49,643 nt of DNA from Streptomyces sp. CoH27. GTDB lineage: Bacteria; Actinomycetota; Actinomycetes; Streptomycetales; Streptomycetaceae. Position 1 is the stretch's first letter, and every line of letters starts with the position of its first letter. A program made the translations under genes and the position numbers. The notes under the pieces are model-generated. The model saw only the letters and a list, made by a program, of their open reading frames with translations, made no database searches and was not told the origin of the DNA. This document shows positions 25,411 through 33,428 of the stretch, piece after piece. The stretch spans positions 1 to 49,643 of the forward strand of contig NZ_JAIQYY010000031.1 of assembly GCF_020181035.1 (NCBI RefSeq). Reading direction: 5' to 3'.

Positions 25411-26253
25411 GTGCAGCGGAAGGCGTACGTACCCGGCACCGCCGCCCTCCTCGCGGCGCTGCTGGCCGGCTGCACGAGCGGCTCCGGCGGTGACGGCTCG
25501 ACGGACAACGCCAACCCGGGCGACGCCGGTACGACGGCGGCCGCCGCTCAGCCGGGCAAGTACCGCACGCTGCCCGAACCGTGTGGCGCGGTCACCCACG
25601 ACACCCTCGACACACTGCTGCCCGGTATCAGGCAACTCGCCGATCCCGGCCAGCGGGACAAGGCCTACCAGGGCGACGCGGAGCTGACGTACGACACCGA
25701 TCGCAAGGTCGGCTGCCGCTGGAAGGTCGATTCCGACGACGCCACCGACCGTCTGTCGATCGACTTCGAGCGCGTGGTGTCGTACGACAACAGCGTCAGC
25801 GACGACGACCAGGCGAAGAAGCTGTTCGCGGACAAGGAGGCGGCGGCCGATCTGCCGGCGCCGAGCGGGTCTGCGACCGGGTCTCCGTCCGCGCCGTCGT
25901 CCAGTGGTTCCCCTTCGGGCTCTCCGTCAGGTTCTCCTTCCGGTTCCCCGTCGGGCTCTCCCTCGGGTTCCCCGTCGGGCTCGCCGAGCGGCTCCCCTTC
26001 CTCTTCCGCCGATCTGCAGCCGCGCGTGCTGACCGATCTCGGTGACGACGCGTATCTGGACGACCAGCTTGCCGCGTCCGGTTCGACGGCCGAACAGCGG
26101 ACGGTGACTGTGGTGTTCCGCACGTCCAACGTCCTCGTCACCATCGAGTACGAGGAGCAGCCGACGGCGACGGGAACGGTCCCGGACAGCAAGGAAATGC
26201 AGGACAGGGCCCGTAATCTGGCCGCCAAGCTGGATGACTCGCTGGGCGGCTGA
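25411..26253 (+). CDS. DUF3558 lipoprotein with Ser-Gly-Ser-Pro repeats
   Basis: 280 residues. A lipoprotein signal ends in LLAALLAGC with the acylated Cys at 21. The DUF3558-type core begins at about residue 50 (YRTLPEPCGAVTHDTLDTLLPG) and is interrupted at residues about 165-197 by eight or so GSPS units. It resumes with TDLGDDAYLDDQL and ends after ATVTVVF-like strands. GTG start with GAGAGGAG upstream. A close paralogue follows. DUF3558 proteins are anchored outside the membrane; their role is unknown. The repeat is a flexible, probably length-variable linker. Confidence 0.85.
   Translation: MQRKAYVPGTAALLAALLAGCTSGSGGDGSTDNANPGDAGTTAAAAQPGKYRTLPEPCGAVTHDTLDTLLPGIRQLADPGQRDKAYQGDAELTYDTDRKVGCRWKVDSDDATDRLSIDFERVVSYDNSVSDDDQAKKLFADKEAAADLPAPSGSATGSPSAPSSSGSPSGSPSGSPSGSPSGSPSGSPSGSPSGSPSSSADLQPRVLTDLGDDAYLDDQLAASGSTAEQRTVTVVFRTSNVLVTIEYEEQPTATGTVPDSKEMQDRARNLAAKLDDSLGG
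25903..26001 (+). repeat. 12-bp coding tandem repeat (Gly-Ser-Pro-Ser)
   Basis: About eight degenerate copies of a 12-base unit (consensus GGTTCCCCGTCG) inside the DUF3558 gene. The frame is kept, so copy-number change would alter linker length without breaking the gene. Confidence 0.8.
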
Positions 26254-26375
26254 CGTCCGCAGCGGCTCGGCGCCGCCCTGTTCGCGAAGAACGCGAACGG
26301 AAACCGCACAGCTCCTTCACCGCGTACCGTGGGCCCGCAGGAACCCGCACGAATACCGAGCGTAGTGAAGGAACC

Positions 26376-27275
26376 ATGCAGCGAGCAGCCCAGCGAGACG
26401 ACCGTGCCCAGGAAGTAAGGCGTGGCAAGCGCCTGAGCCGTGTGCTTGTCTGCGCGGCAGCCGTTCCCGCGATGCTGATCACCGCCGCCTGTTCGTCGGA
26501 CTCGGGCGACTCCAAGAGCAAGGGTGGCGGCAGCAGTGCGCAGGCGTCCGCGGGCGGATCGGGCGCGTCGTCGTCGTCGAGTGCGTCCCCGACCGTGCAG
26601 GCGGCGGCGTATCAGAAGCTTCCTGATGCGTGCGGGGTGCTGTCGAAGAACACCCTCTCCGATCTGGTGCCGAAGGGCACTTCGGGCAAGAAGGGCAGTT
26701 CGGACGACCCGTCGTCCCGTGCCTCCTGTTCCTGGAGCAGTCTGGACAACAATGGTGTGAAGGGTTCGCAGTTCCGCTGGCTGAACGTCTCGTTGTTGCG
26801 TTTCGACTCGGACTCCACGCGTGGCACCGGTGAGGCGCAGGCGCACACGTACTTCGCGCGGCAGGTGAAGGACGCCGAGGCGGTGGGCGGGGCGAAGAAC
26901 AGCAAGGAGGTGCCGCTGTCCGGCGTGGGTTCGGAGGCGACGGCGGTGCGCTACGACCTGCAGAAGAAGGAAGGGCTCTTCAAGCAGCAGACGGTGGTGG
27001 CCCGGGTCGAGAACGTGGTCGTGACGCTGGACTACAACGGTGCGGGCCTCGCGGGTGACCAGACTCCGGACGCGGACGAGCTGACTCAGTCGGCGGAGAA
27101 GGCGGTCAAGGAGGCGGTCGCCGCGGTCTCCGCCGCCAACGGCAACGCGTCGGGGTCGGGTTCGGGGGCGGGTTCGTCGTCGTCTTCCGCGCCTTCCGGT
27201 TCTCCGTCCAAGGCGGCGTCCGGGTCCCCTTCTTCCAGCGCTTCTCCGTCCAAGTCGGCGAGCGGCAAGGGCTGA
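26376..27275 (+). CDS. DUF3558 lipoprotein, paralogue of the preceding gene
   Basis: 299 residues. It has an unusually long basic n-region (about 22 residues) before the hydrophobic core, and a lipobox ITAAC with Cys39. A Ser/Gly/Ala linker leads into the DUF3558 core (YQKLPDACGVLSKNTLSDLV, then CSWSSLDNNG, LSGVGSEATAVRYD and RVENVVVTLDYNG). The C-terminus is again a Ser-rich tail (GSGSGAGSSSSSAPSGSPSK). The ATG is preceded by GAAGGAACC. It probably arose by duplication with the gene at 25411. The two and the DUF2637 gene point the same way, but the gaps (122 and 115 nt) allow separate promoters. Confidence 0.85.
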   Translation: MQRAAQRDDRAQEVRRGKRLSRVLVCAAAVPAMLITAACSSDSGDSKSKGGGSSAQASAGGSGASSSSSASPTVQAAAYQKLPDACGVLSKNTLSDLVPKGTSGKKGSSDDPSSRASCSWSSLDNNGVKGSQFRWLNVSLLRFDSDSTRGTGEAQAHTYFARQVKDAEAVGGAKNSKEVPLSGVGSEATAVRYDLQKKEGLFKQQTVVARVENVVVTLDYNGAGLAGDQTPDADELTQSAEKAVKEAVAAVSAANGNASGSGSGAGSSSSSAPSGSPSKAASGSPSSSASPSKSASGKG

Positions 27276-27390
27276 TCCCGGTGCCGTTCCGGTGGGCGTG
27301 GCATCGGCGAACTTCCGACCGGTGCCACGTTCGCCGTATGCGTGTGCCACCCTGTTGCGCGCAACATCAGGCAATGGGAGGGGAGTACGA

Positions 27391-28665
27391 GTGGCCGCGC
27401 CACCGCAGCTGACTCGGATGCACCGCGTACTCATCGGCGTGGTCGTGACCGGCGCCTTGATCATCGCCGGTATCGGCTTCGCCGGCTCGTACGCGGCCGT
27501 TCGTGAGCTGGCCATCAAGAAGGGTTTCGGGAACTTCTCGTACGTGTTCCCGGTGGGCATCGACGCAGGCATCTGTGTGCTGCTGTCCCTGGACCTGCTG
27601 CTGACCTGGATCCGTATTCCCTTTCCGCTGCTGAGGCAGACGGCCTGGCTGCTCACGGCGGCGACGATCGCGTTCAACGGTGCCGCTGCCTGGCCGGACC
27701 CGCTGGGTGTGGGCATGCATGCGGTGATTCCGATCCTGTTCGTGGTCGCGGTCGAGGCGGCTCGGCACGCGGTCGGCCGGATCGCGGACATCACGGCGGA
27801 CAAGCACATGGAGGGTGTCCGCCTCACGCGCTGGCTGCTCTCTCCGGTGCCGACGTTCCTGTTGTGGCGCCGGATGAAGTTGTGGGAGCTGCGCTCCTAT
27901 GACCAGGTGATCAAGCTGGAGCAGGAACGTCTCGTCTACCAGGCCCGCCTGCACTCCCGCTTCGGCCGCGCGTGGCGTAGGAAGGCTCCGGTGGAGTCTC
28001 TGATGCCGCTGCGTCTGGCGCGTTACGGCGTGCCCTTGTCGGACACGGCTCCGGCGGGTCTGGCGGCGGCGGGGATCGAGCCGACGCTGATACCTGCCGC
28101 CGTTGTGGACGGTCGTGCCGTTGGGGCGGCGCCCGTCCCGGTGCAGGCGGCGCCTCCTGGCGAGCAGCGCCCCGAGCTGCCCGGCCACCACCCCGGGCGG
28201 CTGGAAACCCCTGAACCTCCGGTGGCTGTGGATGAGCAGAGCCCTTGGTTCCAGGCTCAGCAGCAGATCGAGTACCACGGCGGCTACGACCCCACCTATG
28301 ACCCGCCCCAGGAACCTCAGTACGTCCCGGAGGAGGAGTACGAGGGGTGGTACGAGGAGCAGCAGCCGGAGGACTTCCAGCAGCCGTCCCCGGAGGAGAC
28401 CGGCAGTTTCCCCATTCCGGTGGGTCCGAACCGCACCCGCGAGCTGGGCGAGGGCGGCGGCACTCCGGGGCTGGAGCCGGCCGAGGAGGACTTCTACCAG
28501 GTGTTCCGTAAGTCGATCGACGGCAGCTATCCGACCGCTGCCCAGCTCAAGGACGACATCGAGGCGACCTTCGGCATCGTGCTTCCGCTGAACGATGCCC
28601 AGCGCATGGTCAACCGCTTCACCAACCGTCACACGGCGGAGTTGCAGGAAGACCACATCGCCTAA
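27391..28665 (+). CDS. DUF2637 membrane protein with C-terminal helical domain
   Basis: 424 residues from a GTG 5 nt after GGGAGGGGAG. N-terminal DUF2637 region (about 8-135) with four hydrophobic helices: MHRVLIGVVVTGALIIAGIG, then FSYVFPVGIDAGICVLLSLD, TAWLLTAATIAFNGAAAWPD and HAVIPILFVVAVEAARHAVG. It resembles the SpdB spread proteins of actinobacterial plasmids. A basic segment follows, then a long Pro/Glu/Gln-rich linker (about 250-375) and a C-terminal wHTH-like unit (FYQVFRKSIDGSYPTAAQLK, then LNDAQRMVNRF). The topology suggests a membrane protein whose tail touches DNA or a protein partner. Nothing else around it suggests a plasmid origin. Role unproven. Confidence 0.8.
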   Translation: MAAPPQLTRMHRVLIGVVVTGALIIAGIGFAGSYAAVRELAIKKGFGNFSYVFPVGIDAGICVLLSLDLLLTWIRIPFPLLRQTAWLLTAATIAFNGAAAWPDPLGVGMHAVIPILFVVAVEAARHAVGRIADITADKHMEGVRLTRWLLSPVPTFLLWRRMKLWELRSYDQVIKLEQERLVYQARLHSRFGRAWRRKAPVESLMPLRLARYGVPLSDTAPAGLAAAGIEPTLIPAAVVDGRAVGAAPVPVQAAPPGEQRPELPGHHPGRLETPEPPVAVDEQSPWFQAQQQIEYHGGYDPTYDPPQEPQYVPEEEYEGWYEEQQPEDFQQPSPEETGSFPIPVGPNRTRELGEGGGTPGLEPAEEDFYQVFRKSIDGSYPTAAQLKDDIEATFGIVLPLNDAQRMVNRFTNRHTAELQEDHIA

Positions 28666-28709
28666 GAAAAATCGCATGGGAACGCCATAGGAACGCAGGA
28701 AGGCATAGG

Positions 28710-28746
28710 AAAGAGGGGGCCCTCGCTTTCGGAGGGCCCCCTCTTT
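28710..28746. terminator. Very strong bidirectional terminator
   Basis: A perfect 15-bp inverted repeat (28710-28724 with 28732-28746) with a 7-nt loop and TTT at its end, and AAA on the other side. It serves the convergent DUF2637 and lysS genes. Confidence 0.92.
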
Positions 28747-28770
28747 CCTTACGCGATTACTTCCGCGGTC

Positions 28771-30516
28771 TTACTCGCCGAGCAGGCGCCGCACTCGCTC
28801 CTGTCCGACGGCGAGGAGCAGGGTGGGCAGGCGTGGCCCGGTGTCCCGTCCGACGAGCAGGTGGTAGAGCAGGGCGAAGAAGGTGCGCTGGGCGGTCTTG
28901 ATCTCCGGCGGGAGTTCCTTGGGCGTGGCGTCGGCGGGGAAGCCGGCCTGCACCTTGGGCACGCCGTAGACGAGGTGGGTCAGTCCGTCGAGCGACCAGT
29001 GCTCGGCGAGTCCGTCGAGCAGCAGGCGTACGGACTGCTGGGAGGCCTCGTCGAGGGACTTCAGCAGTTCGGCGTCGGGCTCGTCCCGGACGATGGTCCG
29101 CTGGTCCGCCGGGACGTGGGTGTTGATCCAGGCCTCGGCCTTGTCGTAGCGCGGCCGGGCTTCGGCCAGTGAGGCCAGCGGCTGCTCCGGGTCGAGCTCG
29201 GAGAGGATGCGCAGTGCCTGGTCCTCGTGTCCGGCGGTGATGTCGGCGACGGAGGCGAGGGTGCGGTACGGCAGCGGGCGCGTCGTCTTCGGCAGCTCGC
29301 CGACGGCGGTGCCGACGGCGCGTGTGTAGGCGGCGACGTCGGCGGGAAGCGCGGACCCGTCCGCGACCTTCCCGGCCAGCTTGTCCCACTCGTCGTAGAG
29401 CCGCTGGATCTCCTGGTCGAAGGCGATCTTGAAGGACTGGTTGGGCCTGCGGCGGGCGTAGAGCCAGCGCAGGATCTGCGGCTCCATGATCTTCAGCGCG
29501 TCGGCGGGGGTGGGCACGCCGCCGCGGGACGACGACATCTTCGCCATGCCGGAGATGCCGACGAAGGCGTACATGGGGCCGATCGGCTGCTTGCCGCCGA
29601 AGATTCCGACGATCTGCCCGCCGACCTGGAAGGACGACCCGGGAGACGAGTGGTCGACGCCGCTGGGCTCGAAGATCACTCCTTCGTACGCCCAGCGCAT
29701 CGGCCAGTCGACCTTCCAGACCAGCTTGCCGCGGTTGAACTCGCTGAGCCGGACGGTCTCGGAGAAGCCGCACGCGGTGCAGGTGTAGGTGAGCTCGGTG
29801 GTGTCGTCGTCGTAGGAGGTGACGGTCGTCAGGTCCTTCTCGCAGTTGCCGCAGTACGGCTTGTACGGGAAGTAGCCGGCGGAGCCGGACGAGCCGTCGT
29901 CCTCGCTCGCCGCGCCGGAGCCCTCCTCGGCCTCCAGCTCGGCCTCGTCGACGGCCTTCTGCTGCTGCTTCTTCGGGGCCTTCTTGGTGCGGTACTGGGC
30001 GAGGACCGCGTCGATGTCGCCTCGGTGCTTCATGGCGTGCAGGATCTGCTCGCGGTAGACACCGGAGGTGTACTGCGCGGTCTGGCTGATCCCGTCGAAC
30101 TCGACGCCCAGCTCGGCGAGCGAGGCGATCATGGCGGCCTTGAAGTGCTCGGCCCAGTTCGGGTACGGCGACCCCTTCGGCGCCGGGACGGAGGTCAGCG
30201 GCTTGCCGATGTGTTCGGCCCAGGCCTCCTCGTCGACCCCGGCGATGCCCTTCGGCACCTTCCTGTAGCGGTCGTAGTCGTCCCAGGAGATCAGGTGCCG
30301 GACCTTGTACCCGCGGCGGCGGATCTCGTCCGCGACCAGGTGCGGGGTCATGACCTCACGGAGATTGCCCAGGTGGATGGGTCCGGAGGGGGAGAGTCCG
30401 GACGCGACGACGACGGGTTTACCCGGGGCCCGGCGCTCCGACTCCTCGATGACGTCATCCGCGAAACGGGAGACCCAGTCGGCGGTCTCGGTGCTGCTCT
30501 GAGCCACGATCGGCAC
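28771..30516 (-). CDS. lysS: Class I lysyl-tRNA synthetase
   Basis: 581 residues. Charges tRNA-Lys using a class I (Rossmann) catalytic domain, the archaeal-type enzyme that Streptomyces carries. Signature HIGH-like motif in SGLSPSGPIHLGN and KMSKS-like motif in AKMSSSRGG; a zinc-finger insert has CGNC and CTACG. An acidic, low-complexity insertion (EAEEGSGAASEDDGSSGSAG) lies before the zinc part. The GTG at 30516 (MPIVAQ) is chosen because family members begin there; further upstream the frame is only open by chance. Divergent from argS. Confidence 0.95.
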   Translation of the reverse strand: MPIVAQSSTETADWVSRFADDVIEESERRAPGKPVVVASGLSPSGPIHLGNLREVMTPHLVADEIRRRGYKVRHLISWDDYDRYRKVPKGIAGVDEEAWAEHIGKPLTSVPAPKGSPYPNWAEHFKAAMIASLAELGVEFDGISQTAQYTSGVYREQILHAMKHRGDIDAVLAQYRTKKAPKKQQQKAVDEAELEAEEGSGAASEDDGSSGSAGYFPYKPYCGNCEKDLTTVTSYDDDTTELTYTCTACGFSETVRLSEFNRGKLVWKVDWPMRWAYEGVIFEPSGVDHSSPGSSFQVGGQIVGIFGGKQPIGPMYAFVGISGMAKMSSSRGGVPTPADALKIMEPQILRWLYARRRPNQSFKIAFDQEIQRLYDEWDKLAGKVADGSALPADVAAYTRAVGTAVGELPKTTRPLPYRTLASVADITAGHEDQALRILSELDPEQPLASLAEARPRYDKAEAWINTHVPADQRTIVRDEPDAELLKSLDEASQQSVRLLLDGLAEHWSLDGLTHLVYGVPKVQAGFPADATPKELPPEIKTAQRTFFALLYHLLVGRDTGPRLPTLLLAVGQERVRRLLGE

Positions 30517-30673
30517 GTCCTTCTTTCTGGAACCTGGAACGGGGAGGCACTCCATCTGATCGGGGTGACACCTCATTCTCACAGACCGGATCGCGCCCGC
30601 GAAAACCGCTTTACCCACCATGGGATACTGGCTGGGTCTATCCATCCCCACGAGGAGAACGGCACCCATTCCT

Positions 30674-32452
30674 ATGGCCTCGGTCACGTCCCTCAGCGAT
30701 TCCGTCCAGCAGCGCCTCGCGTCCGCCCTCTCGGCCACCCTGCCGGAGGCTGCCGGCGCGGACCCGCTGCTGCGACGAAGCGACCGGGCCGACTTCCAGG
30801 CCAACGGGATCCTGGCCCTGGCCAAGAAGGCGAAGGCGAACCCGCGGGAGCTGGCGACGCAGGTCGTCGCTCAGGTGGTGACGGGTGACGAGCTGATCGA
30901 GGACGTCGAGGTCTCCGGCCCCGGCTTCCTGAACATCACGATCGCGGACCGGGCGATCACCGGGAACCTGGCCGCGCGGTACGCGGACGAGACGGGCCGC
31001 CTCGGCGTGCCGGTCGCGGCCGAGCCGGGTACGACGGTGGTCGACTACGCGCAGCCGAACGTGGCGAAGGAGATGCACGTAGGCCATCTGCGCTCCGCGG
31101 TGATCGGCGACTCGGTGGTCCAGCTCCTGGAGTTCACCGGCGAGAACGTGATCCGCCGTCACCACATCGGCGACTGGGGCACCCAGTTCGGCATGCTCAT
31201 CCAGTACCTGGAGGAGCACCCGCACGAGCTGGACCACAAGGCGTCCGCCGAGGACACGGCCGCGTCCGGTGAGGAGGCGATGTCGAACCTGGACCGCCTC
31301 TACAAGGCGGCGCGGAAGAAGTTCGACGCGGACGAGGAGTTCAAGACGCGGGCCCGCCGCCGTGTGGTGGACCTCCAGGCGGGCGACCCGCAGACCCTGG
31401 CCACGTGGCAGAAGTTCGTCGACGAGTCGAAGATCTACTTCTTCTCCGTCTTCGAGAAGCTGGACATGGAGATCCAGGACCCGGACATCGTCGGCGAGTC
31501 GGGCTACAACGACATGCTGGCCGAGACCTGCCGCCTCCTGGAGGAGTCGGGTGTGGCCGTCCGCTCGGAGGGCGCCCTGTGTGTCTTCTTCGACGACATC
31601 AAGGGCCCGGACGGCAGCCTGGTCCCGCTGATCGTGCAGAAGTCGGACGGCGGCTACGGCTACGCGGCGACCGACCTCTCGGCCATCCGCGACCGTGTCT
31701 TCGGCCTCAAGGCGAACACGCTCGTCTACGTGGTGGACGCCCGCCAGGCCCTGCACTTCAAGATGGTCTTCGAGACGGCGCGCCGGGCCGGCTGGCTGAA
31801 CGAGGACGTCACCGCCTTCCAGCTGGCCTTCGGCACGGTCCTCGGCAAGGACGGCAAGCCGTTCAAGACGCGTGAGGGCGAGACGGTCCGCCTGGTCGAC
31901 CTGCTGGACGAGGCGATCGACCGTGCCTCGGCCGTGGTCCGGGAGAAGGCCCAGGACCTGTCCGAGGAGGAGATCGCCGAGCGGGGCGCCCAGGTGGGCA
32001 TCGGCGCGGTGAAGTACGCGGACCTGTCGACGTCGGCGAACCGGGACTACAAGTTCGACCTGGACCAGATGGTCTCGCTGAACGGCGACACGAGCGTGTA
32101 CCTCCAGTACGCCTACGCCCGTATCCGGTCCATCCTCCGCAAGGCCGGCGAGGTCCGCCCCGTCGCGCACCCGGAGCTGGAGCTGGCGCCGGCGGAGCGC
32201 GCCCTGGGCCTGCACGCGGACGCGTTCGCGGAGTCGGTCGCGGAAGCGGCGCAGGAGTACGCCCCGCACAAGCTGGCGGCGTACCTCTACCAGCTGGCGT
32301 CCCTCTACACGACCTTCTACGACAAGTGCCCGGTCCTGAAGGCCGAGACGCCGGAGCAGGTGGAGAACCGCCTCTTCCTGTGCGACGTCACGGCCCGCAC
32401 CCTGCACCAGGGCATGGCCCTGCTGGGCATCAGGACGCCTGAGAAGCTCTGA
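30674..32452 (+). CDS. argS: Arginyl-tRNA synthetase
   Basis: 592 residues, usual length. Charges tRNA-Arg. The N-terminal Add-1 domain (about 1-110) recognises the tRNA D-loop; the catalytic class I domain has KEMHVGHLRSAVIGD (His135, His138). The KMSKS position is degenerate (GKDGKPFKTREGETVRL), normal for many ArgRS; the DALR anticodon-binding domain ends the protein. The exact start is soft: the ribosome site near GAGGAG is 18 nt upstream. A long inverted repeat that includes the next gene's ribosome site follows the stop. Confidence 0.96.
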   Translation: MASVTSLSDSVQQRLASALSATLPEAAGADPLLRRSDRADFQANGILALAKKAKANPRELATQVVAQVVTGDELIEDVEVSGPGFLNITIADRAITGNLAARYADETGRLGVPVAAEPGTTVVDYAQPNVAKEMHVGHLRSAVIGDSVVQLLEFTGENVIRRHHIGDWGTQFGMLIQYLEEHPHELDHKASAEDTAASGEEAMSNLDRLYKAARKKFDADEEFKTRARRRVVDLQAGDPQTLATWQKFVDESKIYFFSVFEKLDMEIQDPDIVGESGYNDMLAETCRLLEESGVAVRSEGALCVFFDDIKGPDGSLVPLIVQKSDGGYGYAATDLSAIRDRVFGLKANTLVYVVDARQALHFKMVFETARRAGWLNEDVTAFQLAFGTVLGKDGKPFKTREGETVRLVDLLDEAIDRASAVVREKAQDLSEEEIAERGAQVGIGAVKYADLSTSANRDYKFDLDQMVSLNGDTSVYLQYAYARIRSILRKAGEVRPVAHPELELAPAERALGLHADAFAESVAEAAQEYAPHKLAAYLYQLASLYTTFYDKCPVLKAETPEQVENRLFLCDVTARTLHQGMALLGIRTPEKL

Positions 32453-32461
32453 CCTCTGAGA

Positions 32462-32524
32462 GGCTCCCTTAGAGTCTGTGGAGCAGTCCTGTCCTTGCAG
32501 GCCTGAACAGACTCTGAGGGAGCC
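32462..32524 (+). promoter_or_regulatory. 18-bp hairpin burying the ribosome site of the SUKH/deaminase gene
   Basis: 32462-32479 pairs with 32507-32524 over all 18 positions (17 Watson-Crick and one G-U at 32470/32516) around a 27-nt loop that can itself form CCTG/CAGG. The right arm holds GAGGGAG, the Shine-Dalgarno of the ATG at 32527. It has no T tract. It could act as the argS terminator, as a translation-blocking structure, or as both. Confidence 0.75.
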
Positions 32525-32526
32525 CG

Positions 32527-33402
32527 ATGTCCGAGCGAGTCCCCGACCCGTCCACGGCCCATTTCGGCGCGGCCGGCATGCGCCGCTTCACGGTGCCGGC
32601 CTCCTACGGCGTCCAGCTGCCCGACATGGCCCGCGAGGCACTGGCGCACACCGGGGTCCCGCTGCATGTGACGCCGTACTTCACGGCGGCGGCGGAGACG
32701 GACGGACCGACGCTGGGCATGACGGCCGGCCACCACGGCCTGCCCGTGCCCGCGGGCCAGGAAACCTGGCTGCGCATCGGCACGGACCCGCTGGCCCACC
32801 TGTGCGTACGGCCCGACGGAGCGGTACAGGCGGTCTTCCTGGGGGTCGGCGAGGACGACATGTTCGTCAGCTCGGACCTCCCCGCCTTCACCGCCTCGCT
32901 GGCCGCACTGGACCGCCGGCTGCCGGTGATCGCCGCCTCGACCAGCCTCCCGGTGGCGGCGGCCGCGTTCCGTGAGCTCAACGCCGAGCTGCGGCAGATC
33001 GACGCCGCCGCCTTCGAGGACCGCGAGAGCTGGTGGCCGAGGGTCCTGGACGACGTACGGCACACCCTCAACTTCCCCTTCTCGTCGGCCTTCGAGTACG
33101 TCGACGCGACGGGCGCCAAGCAGATCGTCACCGACGCGACGGGCCCCGGCCGCCCGCACCCCGAGGAACTGATCTGGCAGCGCCTGCACGCGCAAGGGAT
33201 CTCCCCGGAGCAGGTACGCCGCGTCTACTGCGAGCTGGAGCCCTGCATGATGCCGGGCCACTACTGCGCCGTATGGCTCCAGGCCACCTTCCCGCACGCG
33301 GAGTTCACGCACAGCTTCGACTACGGCGACACGGCGGAGTCGCGGGAAGAGGGCCTGAAGGAGCTCATCACGCACGCGGCCCAGCAGGCAGGGGGCCGGT
33401 GA
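32527..33402 (+). CDS. SUKH-4-like domain fused to nucleic acid/nucleotide deaminase-like domain
   Basis: 291 residues. The N-terminal part (about 1-140) looks like a SUKH-4 immunity fold (PYFTAAAETDGPTLGM, then WLRIGTDPLAHLCVRPDGAV and FVSSDLPAFTASLAAL). The C-terminal part (about 190-291) carries deaminase-type metal residues: His211 and Glu213 (RPHPEELIWQRLHAQG), then Cys240 and Cys247 (EPCMMPGHYCAV). This is the class of the polymorphic-toxin deaminases, also found at the tip of the toxin encoded 2 kb downstream. Having an immunity-like fold joined to a toxin-like catalytic core is odd. It may be a decoy, a regulator or an intracellular effector. Translation is likely gated by the hairpin upstream. 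Confidence 0.75.
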   Translation: MSERVPDPSTAHFGAAGMRRFTVPASYGVQLPDMAREALAHTGVPLHVTPYFTAAAETDGPTLGMTAGHHGLPVPAGQETWLRIGTDPLAHLCVRPDGAVQAVFLGVGEDDMFVSSDLPAFTASLAALDRRLPVIAASTSLPVAAAAFRELNAELRQIDAAAFEDRESWWPRVLDDVRHTLNFPFSSAFEYVDATGAKQIVTDATGPGRPHPEELIWQRLHAQGISPEQVRRVYCELEPCMMPGHYCAVWLQATFPHAEFTHSFDYGDTAESREEGLKELITHAAQQAGGR

Positions 33403-33428
33403 CGTCGTCACGGAAGGGGGAGTCTGCC

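Noticed and set aside
27391..28665. Integrated plasmid suggested by the DUF2637/SpdB likeness
   Set aside because: No replication, transfer or integrase genes and no att-like repeats nearby; the neighbours are chromosomal housekeeping genes.
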